This document shows positions 53,036-63,700 of a stretch of 64,000 nucleotides of DNA, piece by piece. How positions within the stretch are numbered: position 1 is the stretch's first letter; every line of letters begins with the position of its first letter. Position numbers and translations under genes: made by a program. The DNA comes from Bacteroidales bacterium UBA5206. Its GTDB lineage: Bacteria > Bacteroidota > Bacteroidia > Bacteroidales > Tenuifilaceae. The DNA lies in assembly GCA_002412705.1 (NCBI GenBank), contig DHVO01000089.1, positions 8,147 to 72,146 on the forward strand, read 5' to 3'. Under the pieces are notes generated by a model. It was not told where the DNA came from. It searched no databases and saw nothing but the letters and a program-made list of their open reading frames with translations.

Positions 53036-53069
53036 AAAAAAGATGGCCGAAATTTTCGGCCATCTTTTT
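53036..53069. terminator. Bidirectional intrinsic terminator
   Basis: A GATGGCCGAAA/TTTCGGCCATC stem flanked by an A run and a T5 run lies between the convergent S8 protease and gamma-glutamyltransferase genes. Confidence 0.92.
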
Positions 53070-53071
53070 GT

Positions 53072-54763
53072 TTAGTATCCCGCGGCGTTACCATCCTTTC
53101 GCGATTCCGATGCACCAAAGTAAACGCCCTTTTCTGCATCCCACATTATGGCTTGGTAGCCTCCATAGCCACCTACATCGTATGTAACTTTATGCCCTTT
53201 AAGCACAAGGTTCCGAATGGTGTGGTAATCAAATCCCGATTCAAGAAAAACAACACCACCATTGGTCATTCTCTCATCAGTAGGTTCAGAGCTGCCATCG
53301 TGCTGAACTCGGGGGGCGTCGCCAGCTTCCTGTAGGTTCATGCCAAAATCAATAAGGTTTACTACAATTTGTGCATGCCCCTGTGGTTGCATGGCTCCAC
53401 CCATAACACCAAAGCTAATCCATGGCTTACCATCTTTGGTTATAAATGCTGGAATTATGGTATGGAATGGCCTTTTCCCTGGTTCAAAAACATTGGGGTG
53501 CCCTTCTTGTAACGAGAACATTTCGCCTCTATCCTGAAGTACAAAGCCTAGCTCATCGGGAGTCATTCCAGAGCCCATGCCCCTGTAGTTACTCTGTATA
53601 AGCGAAACCATATTGCCATTCTTATCGGCTACCGTTAGATAAATGGTACTGGGAGAGCTAAGTATTCCCGCATCGTAGGATTTTGCCGCACGGTTGGGGT
53701 TAATTAGCTTGGCCCTTTCCCTTGCATACTCTTTTGATATAAGCTCTTGAACAGGGATGTTTGAGAAAGCGGGATCGGCATAGTAACGGGCTCTATCCTC
53801 AAATGTCAACTTTTTAGCTTCTATAAATAAGTGTAGATACTCTGCGCTACCAAATCCCATGCTTTTAATATCGTACTGTTCTAAGATGTTTAGTATTTGT
53901 AATGCTGCAATACCTTGTCCATTTGGTGGCAGTTCCCAAACATCGTAACCTCTATAGTTTGTACTAACAGGGGTAATCCACTCCGATTTGTGCGAGGCCA
54001 AATCATTATAGGAGAGAAACCCTCCATTGCGTTTCATGTACGAATCTATTGTTTTGGCAATGTTACCCTTGTAGAACTCGTCGCGCCCTTTTTTTGCTAT
54101 AGCTTCGTAAGTGTTTGCTAGGTAGGGATTTTTAAATAGTTCTCCTTTTTCAGGTGTTTTGCCGTTGGGCATGTAGGTCTCCTTAAAGTTTTCGTACTGC
54201 GAGAGCCTGTACGACGATGAGCGCATGTAGTAAGCAATAAGCTCCGTAACCGGAAACCCTTCGCGGGCATAGCTTATGGCAGGAGCTAAAATGGTTTCCA
54301 TTTTAATGGAACCAAATCGATTGTGCAGTTCAAACCATCCATCAACACAGCCTGGAACCGAGACGGGCAGAGGGCCTAGGGCTGGAATGTGCGTAATCCC
54401 CTGTTCTTTGAAGTACTCAAGGGTTAAAGACTTGGGTGAACGTCCGCTGGCATTTAGGCCATACAGCTGCTGGGTTTTGGCATCCCAAACTATGGCAAAT
54501 AGGTCGCCACCAATGCCGCATCCAGTGGGTTCTACCAGTCCAAGCATTGCGTTTGCAGCAATTGCTGCATCAACAGCGCTACCTCCCTGTTTAAGTATAT
54601 CAAGGGCTACTTGTGTAGCAAGGGGCTGGCTTGTTGCTACCATACCGTGTTTGGCAATAACCTCGGAGCGGGTTGCAAAATTTAGTCCAGTTACCCTATC
54701 CTGAGCCATAGTATTACCTAGCACAAGTGTGAATAGGAGTAAGCTTAGCGTTAATCTTGTCAT
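53072..54763 (-). CDS. ggt: Gamma-glutamyltransferase
   Basis: 563 residues. Signal peptide ending at NTMAQ. N-nucleophile hydrolase fold: KHGMVATSQPLATQVALDIL, GGSAVDAAIAANAMLGLVEP, GIGGDLFAIVWD, ELPPNGQGIAAL. The autoprocessing site is best placed at the Thr of PSTIYLTVADKNGNMVS (about 370), which deviates from the TTHxS of E. coli Ggt and resembles the YwrD-like branch. GGSMQPQG is present as GGAMQPQGH. It would hydrolyse or transfer gamma-glutamyl groups of glutathione-like compounds in the periplasm. Confidence 0.9.
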   Translation of the reverse strand: MTRLTLSLLLFTLVLGNTMAQDRVTGLNFATRSEVIAKHGMVATSQPLATQVALDILKQGGSAVDAAIAANAMLGLVEPTGCGIGGDLFAIVWDAKTQQLYGLNASGRSPKSLTLEYFKEQGITHIPALGPLPVSVPGCVDGWFELHNRFGSIKMETILAPAISYAREGFPVTELIAYYMRSSSYRLSQYENFKETYMPNGKTPEKGELFKNPYLANTYEAIAKKGRDEFYKGNIAKTIDSYMKRNGGFLSYNDLASHKSEWITPVSTNYRGYDVWELPPNGQGIAALQILNILEQYDIKSMGFGSAEYLHLFIEAKKLTFEDRARYYADPAFSNIPVQELISKEYARERAKLINPNRAAKSYDAGILSSPSTIYLTVADKNGNMVSLIQSNYRGMGSGMTPDELGFVLQDRGEMFSLQEGHPNVFEPGKRPFHTIIPAFITKDGKPWISFGVMGGAMQPQGHAQIVVNLIDFGMNLQEAGDAPRVQHDGSSEPTDERMTNGGVVFLESGFDYHTIRNLVLKGHKVTYDVGGYGGYQAIMWDAEKGVYFGASESRKDGNAAGY

Positions 54764-54831
54764 GGGTTTGGGTTTTGGTTATGAGTATATGACTTTGTTG
54801 TAATGTAAAAGTTTAGAGCTACATATAAAAG

Positions 54832-54861
54832 CAAAGGGCTACCCGTGTGGGCAGCCCTTTG
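54832..54861 (-). terminator. Intrinsic terminator after M16 protease
   Basis: CAAAGGGCT-x-CCC / GGG-x-AGCCCTTTG stem with one internal mismatch and a GTGT loop, just after the M16 protease stop (minus strand). Confidence 0.8.
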
Positions 54862-54883
54862 GTATAAAGAGGTACAACTGAAT

Positions 54884-57796
54884 TTAGTATCCAAAAATTT
54901 GTTCGCGGGAAACCTTTGTTACTGGACCGTAAAGCTTTTCAATCTCTTCAAAGTTGAAATCGCTTTCTTTACCTAGAATAACATAGGTTTTGGGCTTACC
55001 CTTAACGTATTCCTGTTGGAACTTCTTAATATCAGCAAGAGTAATGTTAGGAATGGTTTGGAAGTAGGTTTTACGAATATCCTCCTTGCGACCCATCTTT
55101 TGGGCATATAGGTAATCCCATATAATATCGAGCTTGGATATACGCTCTGTTCTTATATCCGATAGGATAGACTGCTTTGCTAAATTAAATGCAGTTTCAG
55201 ACTCAGGCATATCGGTAAATAGCTCATTAAACGCATTAAATGCATCAATTACTTTATCGTTTTGGGTTGCAATAAAGCTGTTGTTCATGAATGGTTTAGC
55301 AGTTGAGTTTGGAATGCTATAAGTGGCACGAGCCGTGTATGCCAAGCTACGTTTTTCCCTCATCTCCTGGAAAACAATGGCATTCATACCGCCACCAAAG
55401 TAGTTGTTGTACATACGAATTGTTGGCAACAGGTTAGCATTGTATGGGCCACCTTTAGTAACAGTTTGAAGATATGACTGCTTAGCATCGTAATCGGTAA
55501 ATAGTACCCTATTGCTAGGTGTTTCAAGTGGCTCAAAAGATTTTTCTGCTGGAATTTCAAGGGTTTTCTTAGGAACCTTGTGGTACTTTGTAATAGCCTT
55601 TTTAAAATCGGCTGCTTTATCGGGGCCGTAGTAAATAACCTTGTGAGGGTATGCAGTAAACTGTTTTATTTTAGCAATAAGCTCTTCGGCTTTTAGCAAC
55701 TTTAGCTGCTCCTCTGGAACTATGTTAGTAAATGTTGATTGTTCTCCATAGGTAGCGTAGCTTACCAAACCTGCAAATACGTTGCGTTGGCTTAGCTTAT
55801 TGTCCTCTCTACTTTTAAGTATATTGGCAACCATGCTGTTTAAAGCGTTCTGATCTGCTTTGCCATCGTTAAGAAGGGATTCAAATAGCTCAATAGCCTT
55901 AGGTGCGTTTTCGCTTAGCCCTGAGAGCAAAACGTAGGTCTCGTCCTCGCCTGGGTAAACGCTATACGAGCAGGCCATTTTGTAAAACTCTTGGCTAACC
56001 TCTTCGGCCGATAGCTTTGATGTTCCAATTAGCTGCAGGTATTGTGCTGCAAGATTAATTGAAGGATCGCTGTTACTACCAAAGGGCAAGTAATATGCTA
56101 AGGTAAAGGTGTTATTCTCAGTATTCTGCTTGTACAGTATTTCTATGTTTTTATTCAGAGCAAGTTTGGTTATATCCTTCTCGTAATCAATAAAAACAGG
56201 TTCTATTGGGGTTACTGTTTTTGCCTTAATGTTTTTAAGAAAATCAGACTCTGCATTTCTGTTTATATGGATAGGGGTTATTGCTGGTTTTTGAACCTTT
56301 GCAATTTCCTCTGGATTACCTTTACGCTTATATACAACTACATAATTGTTGTTTAAATGCTCGTTGGCAAACTTAACAAGGTCGGCTTTGGTAATTTTAC
56401 CATACTCGTTAATTTGGTTAATAGCATCTTTCCACTCAATGTTGTTAAGGTAGCTCATGTACATAACGCGAGCGCGTCCGTTGCTCGATTCGTACATTTT
56501 CATCTCCCTAAGCTTTAGGTTGTTAATAGCAGCCTCAAGCATCCAGTCGGGGAACTCACCCTTTTTTAGGAGTTCAATTTGGGAAAGCAAAAGATCTTTT
56601 ACCTCTTCAAGCGTTTGCCCGTTTTTATTGCGTCCATAAAGCTGAAGAATGGAGTAGTCGGTAAGCTTCATGTTGTAGGCGCCAGAACCAAGGGTAAGCT
56701 GTTTTTTGTTGATGTTTAAATCAATAAGACCTGCTTTGCCGTTGGCCAGCATCATGGAAAGCATATCGGCCATAAGCGCCTCGTTGGAGTTAGCACCCTT
56801 AAAACGATAAGCTAAAAGAATGTTTTCGGCTTCAAGACCAGTAACTTCGCTAATAACGGGTTGGGTTATTGGGGTTTCCTTCTCGTACTTAAATTCAGGT
56901 AAATCTTTAGCCGTTAGCTTGCCAAAATGTTGGGCAACTACTTTTATAGCCTCATCGGGGTTAAAATCGCCAGCCATTACAACCGCCATGTTATTAGGAA
57001 TGTAATACCGTTGGTAAAACTCCCTAATATTTTTCATCGATGGGTTTTTAAGGTGTTCTGCCTCACCAAGAACGGTTTGCTGTCCGTATGGGTGGTTGGG
57101 TAGCAACGATTTTAGTAGCGCCTCCGATGCTTTTCTTCCGTCGTTGGTTAACGACATGTTTTTCTCTTCGTAAACCGTTTCCAGCTCTGTATGGAACAGC
57201 CTTAGTACTGGTTGATTAAATCTGTCGGCTTGAATGGCCGCCCAGTTATCAATTTGATTACTAGGTATATTCTCTATGTAAACGGTGTAGTCATATGAAG
57301 TACCCGCATTGGTTCCTGTAGCACCAATTGCGCTCATTAGCTTATCGTACTCATTTGGAATGGCAAGTTTTGAAGCCTCAAACGATATGCTATCAATTAC
57401 ATGGTAAATGGCAGCGCGCTTGTCGTTATCGGTTTCAACCCTGTATATTTCAAAAAGTGAGTCCACCTTGTTAATAAGAGCACTTTCTCCTTCCCAATCA
57501 AGAGTTCCAAAGTTGGGAGTACCCTTAAACATCATGTGCTCAAAGTAGTGAGCTAAGCCCGTTGTTTCTTTTGGATCGTTTTTGCCCCCTACGCGAACAG
57601 CCACATAGGTTTGAATTCTAGGCTCATCTTTATAAACGCTCATGTAAACCTTTAACCCGTTATCGAGGGTGTAAATTCTCGTGTTTAGTGGGTCACCAGG
57701 AACTGTTTCATACTTAAACTCTTGAGCAGGTGCATTAAAGCTCAGCAGGAACAGAACTGCCGATAAAATGAACCAAAGAGATTTGCTTTTTTTCAT
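54884..57796 (-). CDS. Full-length M16 metalloprotease
   Basis: 970 residues from the ATG at 57796, which gives a clean signal peptide (ending FNAPAQ); the frame extends 43 codons further upstream without conservation. Zinc motif HxxEH in GLAHYFEHMMFKGTP (about residues 84-88), the downstream Glu in TVYEEKNMS, and a second inactive M16 half with the R/Y substrate pair region near the C-terminus (FGGGMNAIVFQEMREKRSLAY). Architecture of a single-chain pitrilysin-type peptidase in the periplasm. Confidence 0.93.
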   Translation of the reverse strand: MKKSKSLWFILSAVLFLLSFNAPAQEFKYETVPGDPLNTRIYTLDNGLKVYMSVYKDEPRIQTYVAVRVGGKNDPKETTGLAHYFEHMMFKGTPNFGTLDWEGESALINKVDSLFEIYRVETDNDKRAAIYHVIDSISFEASKLAIPNEYDKLMSAIGATGTNAGTSYDYTVYIENIPSNQIDNWAAIQADRFNQPVLRLFHTELETVYEEKNMSLTNDGRKASEALLKSLLPNHPYGQQTVLGEAEHLKNPSMKNIREFYQRYYIPNNMAVVMAGDFNPDEAIKVVAQHFGKLTAKDLPEFKYEKETPITQPVISEVTGLEAENILLAYRFKGANSNEALMADMLSMMLANGKAGLIDLNINKKQLTLGSGAYNMKLTDYSILQLYGRNKNGQTLEEVKDLLLSQIELLKKGEFPDWMLEAAINNLKLREMKMYESSNGRARVMYMSYLNNIEWKDAINQINEYGKITKADLVKFANEHLNNNYVVVYKRKGNPEEIAKVQKPAITPIHINRNAESDFLKNIKAKTVTPIEPVFIDYEKDITKLALNKNIEILYKQNTENNTFTLAYYLPFGSNSDPSINLAAQYLQLIGTSKLSAEEVSQEFYKMACSYSVYPGEDETYVLLSGLSENAPKAIELFESLLNDGKADQNALNSMVANILKSREDNKLSQRNVFAGLVSYATYGEQSTFTNIVPEEQLKLLKAEELIAKIKQFTAYPHKVIYYGPDKAADFKKAITKYHKVPKKTLEIPAEKSFEPLETPSNRVLFTDYDAKQSYLQTVTKGGPYNANLLPTIRMYNNYFGGGMNAIVFQEMREKRSLAYTARATYSIPNSTAKPFMNNSFIATQNDKVIDAFNAFNELFTDMPESETAFNLAKQSILSDIRTERISKLDIIWDYLYAQKMGRKEDIRKTYFQTIPNITLADIKKFQQEYVKGKPKTYVILGKESDFNFEEIEKLYGPVTKVSREQIFGY

Positions 57797-57978
57797 TCGA
57801 CGTAATTTTAGGTTAACGATATGGTTAGATTGGTTTGAATCAAAAAGTTTAATGAGTAAAGGAAATAACAAAACTTTAGTTTTTAGGTGAATTCCAAAAA
57901 AAAACTCATTTTTACGCCAATTCATGGTGAGTCGATTTTAGCAAGTAACAACCCCATAAAACTCTAACATTAATTGAA

Positions 57979-59220
57979 ATGAGAGCACGAATACTAGTAC
58001 TTAGCATAGCGCTTTTGGGCGTTATGGGTTCATGTAGCGAACCCAAAAACACATTCTCCGATGGCGACTGGTTGGGCATTTTAAATATTGATACAGAAGA
58101 TCCCTCGCTTCAAGTTCCATTCAATATGCGGCACTATACCGATGCAAAAGGTGTGGAACGCGTTGAGGTTATAAATGCCGATGAGGTTATAACCGTTACC
58201 GAAATAGGGCGATTAGGTGATACCATATTTATGCGTATGCCAGTTTTTACTAGTGAATTTTACTTTACTGTTCGCAACGACTCTTTGGTTGGGACTTATT
58301 ATCCTAAAGGCAAATCCATGGGGAATGGGTACGAATTTTATGGAGTAAAGGGCGAGACTAATCGATTTCCATGGGCTACCGATGCACCTGTTGGCAATGT
58401 AGGAGGGCGTTGGGAAATGGTTGAGAATCCTGGGCAACCCGATTCTTCGGTTATGATTGGTGAGTTTACCCAAAACGAAGGCGTTGTTACTGGTTCTGTT
58501 CTTAGCCCTGGAGGCGATATGCGTTACTTGCAAGGAGTACTGTCGGGCAGTAAGTTCATGCTATCGGGTGTTGATGGAGCGCATACTGTAGTGTTTACCG
58601 CTACCCTTAGTGAGGATGGACAACTTGTTGATGGCCGTTTTCTGGGAAGCCCCCGTTGGCGGTCAACATGGAAGGCCTCACGAAACGATACCATTACCTT
58701 GCCCCAATCTGATGAGCTGGTTAGGGTTAAACTAGGAAGTGAGCCCTTTACCTTTGCTCTACCCAACTCAACTGGCGATACCATTTCTCTTAACGACGAT
58801 GAGTTTAAGGGCAAAGTGGTAATTGTTTCAGCATCGGGTTCGTGGTGCCCAAACTGTATGGACGAAACCCGCTTGTTTGCCGAGTTTTACAATAAGTATA
58901 GCGATAAGGGCTTACGTGTAGTAGCGCTTTGCTTTGAGAGTAACGATAGAGAGGCATCTTTTAGATCCATTAATAGATTTAAGGAACAAACAGGTGCAAC
59001 CTATCCTTTCCTTTACGCAGGCGCAAGGGGCAAAGAGAATAGGGATTCCATTCTCTACGTTTTAGGGGGACAAATGGCTTACCCAACATCAATTATAATT
59101 GATAAATCTGGTAAAATACGCTCGGTTCACACCGGTTTTAGCGGACCAGGAACGGGTGTGCATTACACTGAGTATGTTGATAAAACTACCAAACTAATAG
59201 AGGCTCTTTTGGCAGAGTAA
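57979..59220 (+). CDS. TlpA-like thioredoxin lipoprotein
   Basis: 413 residues. Lipoprotein signal ending in GVMGSC (Cys19). Residues about 25-240 form a beta-rich N-terminal domain with two similar halves; residues about 250-413 are a TlpA/ResA thioredoxin domain with the active site WCPNC (about 289) and the cis-Pro loop MAYPTSIIID. It is probably a periplasmic thiol reductase. The start is 182 bases from the M16 gene on the opposite strand. Confidence 0.9.
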   Translation: MRARILVLSIALLGVMGSCSEPKNTFSDGDWLGILNIDTEDPSLQVPFNMRHYTDAKGVERVEVINADEVITVTEIGRLGDTIFMRMPVFTSEFYFTVRNDSLVGTYYPKGKSMGNGYEFYGVKGETNRFPWATDAPVGNVGGRWEMVENPGQPDSSVMIGEFTQNEGVVTGSVLSPGGDMRYLQGVLSGSKFMLSGVDGAHTVVFTATLSEDGQLVDGRFLGSPRWRSTWKASRNDTITLPQSDELVRVKLGSEPFTFALPNSTGDTISLNDDEFKGKVVIVSASGSWCPNCMDETRLFAEFYNKYSDKGLRVVALCFESNDREASFRSINRFKEQTGATYPFLYAGARGKENRDSILYVLGGQMAYPTSIIIDKSGKIRSVHTGFSGPGTGVHYTEYVDKTTKLIEALLAE

Positions 59221-59246
59221 AATCTTTGTTATTAGCTTATTTGTTT

Positions 59247-59277
59247 AAAACGATGCTCTAGCACAGGGCATCGTTTT
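59247..59277. terminator. Bidirectional intrinsic terminator
   Basis: A 10-bp stem AAAACGATGC / GCATCGTTTT with an 11-base loop between the convergent TlpA-like and PAP2 genes. Confidence 0.85.
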
Positions 59278-59280
59278 TCT

Positions 59281-60105
59281 TTAAAAACGAAGGGTTAGCT
59301 GGGCAAAGTTGCCTGTTAGGGTAAGTGAAACCTTGCTGTTATTTATTCTATGTATTCTGGGTATGGTGTACCCTACCAAGCTCCCCAGTACTGCTCCTGC
59401 TAATACATCGGAGGGGAAGTGCATTCCAGCCTCAATCCTAAGGTAACCCACAAGCGTTGCTGCCGATAGACTGGAAACCCATATTAAAGTGGAGTATCCG
59501 CTTTTGCCATATAAGTTGGTATAAACGGTTGATAGAAATACTGCAGAGCAAAAGGCCATAGATGTATGTCCCGATACAAATGATTTTTGTGGGCTTCCCT
59601 CATCAAACAGCTCCTTTTTTTCATCTGATGATAGTGACTGATTGTAAAGATAGGGGCGCTTTCTCTGAAAAGTATTTTTTGTTAGCGTGGTAAGTGTACG
59701 GTTTACGTAAATGGTTTCTATGTATATAGCTGATAGGGTTACTACTTGCTGCCACTCCTTGTTGATTAGCGGTTTTAGTCCTAGCGCTGCAGGAGCAATA
59801 AAAAGTACGTCCCTAAAAACATCGCTTGCTTTTTCTGCGCTGTAAGATGCTTTTGTGGTAGCAAATCTATCAAATCGGTTAATATGCGTAGAGTTAAACA
59901 GTGATAGTTGTGCATCGGTTAAGGGCATGGGTTCCTCTAATCCATAGGTGTTAATGAGCGAAACGCCTAATACCGATGCTAGAATAGGAATTTCGGTGCT
60001 TAGTTTAAGCTTGTATGGGAATGCCTGTTCCTGTGTAAATGAGCGCTGCGTACAGCCTATAATTGTTAGTAGGATAAGTGCAAAGGGCTTCTTAAAAAAG
60101 TTCAT
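59281..60105 (-). CDS. PAP2-family phosphatase
   Basis: 274 residues from the ATG at 60105, which gives a signal peptide with a lipobox-like IIGC; the frame starts 12 codons upstream. The three acid-phosphatase motifs are present: KNTFQRKRP, SFVSGHTS and LRIEAGMHFPSD (His nucleophile helper). It probably dephosphorylates a lipid phosphate (undecaprenyl-PP or lipid A type) at the outer face of the inner membrane. A small membrane-protein gene lies 22 bases upstream. Confidence 0.88.
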   Translation of the reverse strand: MNFFKKPFALILLTIIGCTQRSFTQEQAFPYKLKLSTEIPILASVLGVSLINTYGLEEPMPLTDAQLSLFNSTHINRFDRFATTKASYSAEKASDVFRDVLFIAPAALGLKPLINKEWQQVVTLSAIYIETIYVNRTLTTLTKNTFQRKRPYLYNQSLSSDEKKELFDEGSPQKSFVSGHTSMAFCSAVFLSTVYTNLYGKSGYSTLIWVSSLSAATLVGYLRIEAGMHFPSDVLAGAVLGSLVGYTIPRIHRINNSKVSLTLTGNFAQLTLRF

Positions 60106-60127
60106 AGGTTTAAAAGCTACTCTAAGC

Positions 60128-60562
60128 TTAGAGTGTTCCACTTAGCAAGTGGCTTGTTAGCAGCGTAGAAAAGAATAGTGCAAAAATAGTGAAGAATTGC
60201 ATCTTTATTGTTTTTATTGGATGAAGAAGCATAAGCATTCCCAATCCTGCAACAAAGGAGATTACGCCTAAGTAAAAATTGGCCTCGCCAAACCAGCTCG
60301 TAGTGCCCCATATCAAGGACATTAGAAAAATGCACCCAATGAGTACCGATAGTATAATGCGGCCTCCCAAATTCATAGGCTGAAGCAAAAATTTTCCATG
60401 AGGAAATACCACAATGGGTACATAAAACAGAATGAGAGTGAAAATGCTAATGGTTAGCCACAGGTTGGTATTTACAACAATAACATTGGATACCATTGAG
60501 ATGAATGCAAGGCTAGTAAAAGCAAGGTATAGCCCAAAAGCAAATTTATTTAACCCCTTCAT
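60128..60562 (-). CDS. Small hypothetical membrane protein
   Basis: 144 residues with four predicted TM helices (about 7-27, 33-53, 68-87, 95-140) and few charged residues. No family recognised. It probably forms an operon with the PAP2 phosphatase downstream. Confidence 0.65.
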   Translation of the reverse strand: MKGLNKFAFGLYLAFTSLAFISMVSNVIVVNTNLWLTISIFTLILFYVPIVVFPHGKFLLQPMNLGGRIILSVLIGCIFLMSLIWGTTSWFGEANFYLGVISFVAGLGMLMLLHPIKTIKMQFFTIFALFFSTLLTSHLLSGTL

Positions 60563-60721
60563 ACTGTAGTTGTTTTCAAGTAATACTTAGTGCTTGTACA
60601 CGTGTTTTTGTAAACTAGTAATTACGCATTGTAGGACTGAGTGCAAGAAAGTCAAGGTGAAAAAAGGCTAACAGTACTACAAGTTAATAAATATAAAAGC
60701 AAAGTCAATAATTTGCTGTGT

Positions 60722-63700
60722 TCAACTTTTGCTAGGGGGTATTCTTATGCCAAAAACCAGAACATCGTCCACTTGGAAATTTTCTCCTTTCCACGATTCA
60801 AAGGATTCGTTAAGGAGTTTATGCTGAACGCTTACAGGCATTTTGTGTATGCGCATAAGCAGCTCCTTAAAGCGCTTAGATAAGAACTTGCTGTTTTTGT
60901 CTCCCCCAAACTGATCTGCAAATCCATCGGAGAAAAGGTAAATCATATCGATCCCATCGCAGGAAAGCGTGTGGTTTGTAAAGTTTGCCTTTTCGTTTAG
61001 GTGAATTCCAACAGGCATTTTGTCTCCTTTAATTTCGGTTAGTGTTCCGTCCTTAATGTAGTAAAGAGGATTGTAAGCGCCTGCAAACTGAATGGTATTG
61101 TCGCATGTATCAATTACGCAAATAGCTATATCCATTCCATCTTTTGTTTCGCCTTCGGTACCTTTTTGCGATAGCGTAGTTTTAATGTATAATCGTAAAG
61201 TGTTCAGAATTAGTGCTGGTTGGGTCTCCTCGTTGCGTGTTACAATGTCGTTTAGGAACGATAGCCCAAGCATACTCATAAAGGCACCGGGCACGCCATG
61301 GCCTGTGCAGTCGGCAACTGCAATAATTGTTTTGCAATCCTTTTGTCCAATCCAGTAAAAGTCTCCACTAACAATATCGCGGGGTTTGAATAGCACAAAG
61401 TGCTCAGGAATAATTTTGCTTATGCTATCTTTATTGGGCATTGCTGCTGTTTGTATCCGCTTAGCGTACACAATACTTTGGGTTATCTCCTCGTTTTGCC
61501 TAACTATTTTATCGCGTTGTTGCTCTATTTCGTCCCGTTGGGTTTCAATCTCCTCTTTTTGCTGTAGTATTTCCCTGTTCTGGTTGGCCAGTTCATCTCT
61601 TTGTGTGCTAAGCTCCTTGTTTTGTTGAGCAATTGTTGCTGTGCGTTCTTTCACTTTTTGCTCAAGTATATCGCGCTCCTTCTTTAGTTGGCGCTCTCTG
61701 AGTTTCATCAGTAAAAAAACAACAACAGCAATAAATGCTATGCACAAGGCAATGAACCATGGTGTTTCCCAAAATTGCGGTTTAATGTAAATTGGTAAAG
61801 GGATAACGCTACTTTCCCGTTGTAGGGCATCCTTAGCCCTTACCTTAATGGTATATTCTCCCGATGGGAGATAGGGGAGTTCAATTGCAGGTGCTGAGTT
61901 CCATTCCGACCAGCGCGACATTAGCCCCTCTATTTTAAATTGAAATTGAGTGGACTGCTCTTTTAAGAAGAATGGAGCCGAAACCCTTATGGTTATTGCA
62001 CTTTGCTCCTTGGTTAAGCTTATGTGTTTAGGATGTAGAATGGCTCCATTATAATCAAGAATTTGTTTGATGAATATGGGAAGCGTATTATCTATTTCAA
62101 TTTGAATTGGGTTATTGATAAGTACAATCTGGCTGTTGTTGTTTACCATCACTAGTTGCGATGTACTACTCGAGATGTAGTTGATGCCATCAAACAATCC
62201 AATAAGAGGTGCTGCATTGCCTAGTTTTTCATTATCTCCCGATTGGTATTGCCAGCCATTTTCTGTAAACAGCCATACTTTATGCTGTTCTGTTATAGCT
62301 CCAAATACTGTTTTTTTGGTAATTAGGGTGTCTCTCTTAAATGTGTCGTCGGCTGCCAATTGGTATATATTGCCCGATACCAGTAGGTAAATTGCAGTTC
62401 CAATATTAAAGGCCTGTAGAGAGCCATTGTCCACCGATGGTAACTCATACGATGCAATAAAGGGTTGGCCTTCTCCATTGGCTTTTACGTAGTAAACTTG
62501 GGAGTCGGTTGTTACAATAAGGCTATTATCGCTATTCTCGGCAATTGATTTAACCTGTTCGTTACCAAAGTTATGCACAAGTTGGGCTGTAAAGTCTTTT
62601 GGCACTATGAACAAGCTACTACTCCCTCCAATTATAGTTCCCTGCTTCTTGCTAATTTTAATCGTATTTACTTGTATGTTGGGGATAATGGTTTTTGCAT
62701 TTGTCCCCGATACTAGGTAAAGCCCAGTTGAGGTTCCTACTAGTAATTGCTTGTTAAATGGCTCTAGGTGAGTGCACTTTCCATTTATCGATTCAATTTT
62801 TTTGAAAAAGTACTCTACGGATTGTAACGTTAGCACTTTTTTATATTGTACTCCCTCTTTCGAATTTAATCTACTATCTGTTTCGTTAACCGACGAGGAT
62901 ACTGGCTCTTCTTCATCTTTAGGTTTACTTGAGGTTATTTTTTGCCATAAACGACCAAAAAAACGTTTTCTCTTTACGTTGGGTTCTTCTTCTGTTTTTC
63001 CTTCAACAGCTTGTGAATCTGGTGTCAGGGTAACTTTTTTCTCTACTTTGGTGTTCCTTTTAACGGTAATCTCTTTAAATGTTTTTTGCTCTTCCAAAAT
63101 GTAAAGACCTTCACTTGTTCCTACATAGTATGTGCCGTTTAGATTTATTGTTGATAACACATACCCAGTAAGCCCCTTAAAGTGATTGATGGTTTCTATG
63201 GGTAAACTTAAGTCGGCCCTTGAAATACCCATGGTATGGGCAATCCATAAACCGCCGTTTTTATCTTTGCCTAGCGTTTGAATTTCATCATCGGGTAAGC
63301 CCGTTTCGTAATTAAGTACATGTTTGGTTTTACCCGTTTTAGTATTGATAACAATACAGCCTCCAAGTTTTGTTGATAGGGCTATTGTATGCTCATTAAT
63401 GGCAATTCCTCCTGTAATAATACTCTCCTTTAAAAAGTGCTGGTCGTTTATAGCAATCCTATTAAACTTACTGCCATTGAAAGTAAAAAGATAACCTTGG
63501 TTATCAATTATATAAACCTCTGTGTTGTTGTGATTGGAGAAAAGGGAGCCAATTTCTATAATTTCTTGTGGTTGCTTCACATTGGTAGCTTTACCACTTG
63601 TTACTTTCTGTACTTTCCTGTTATTGGTAATGACAAATAGTGTTTCATTTAAATAGAAAGCATCGGTTAGTATTTTTGTGCTATCGTTAATGCTATATAA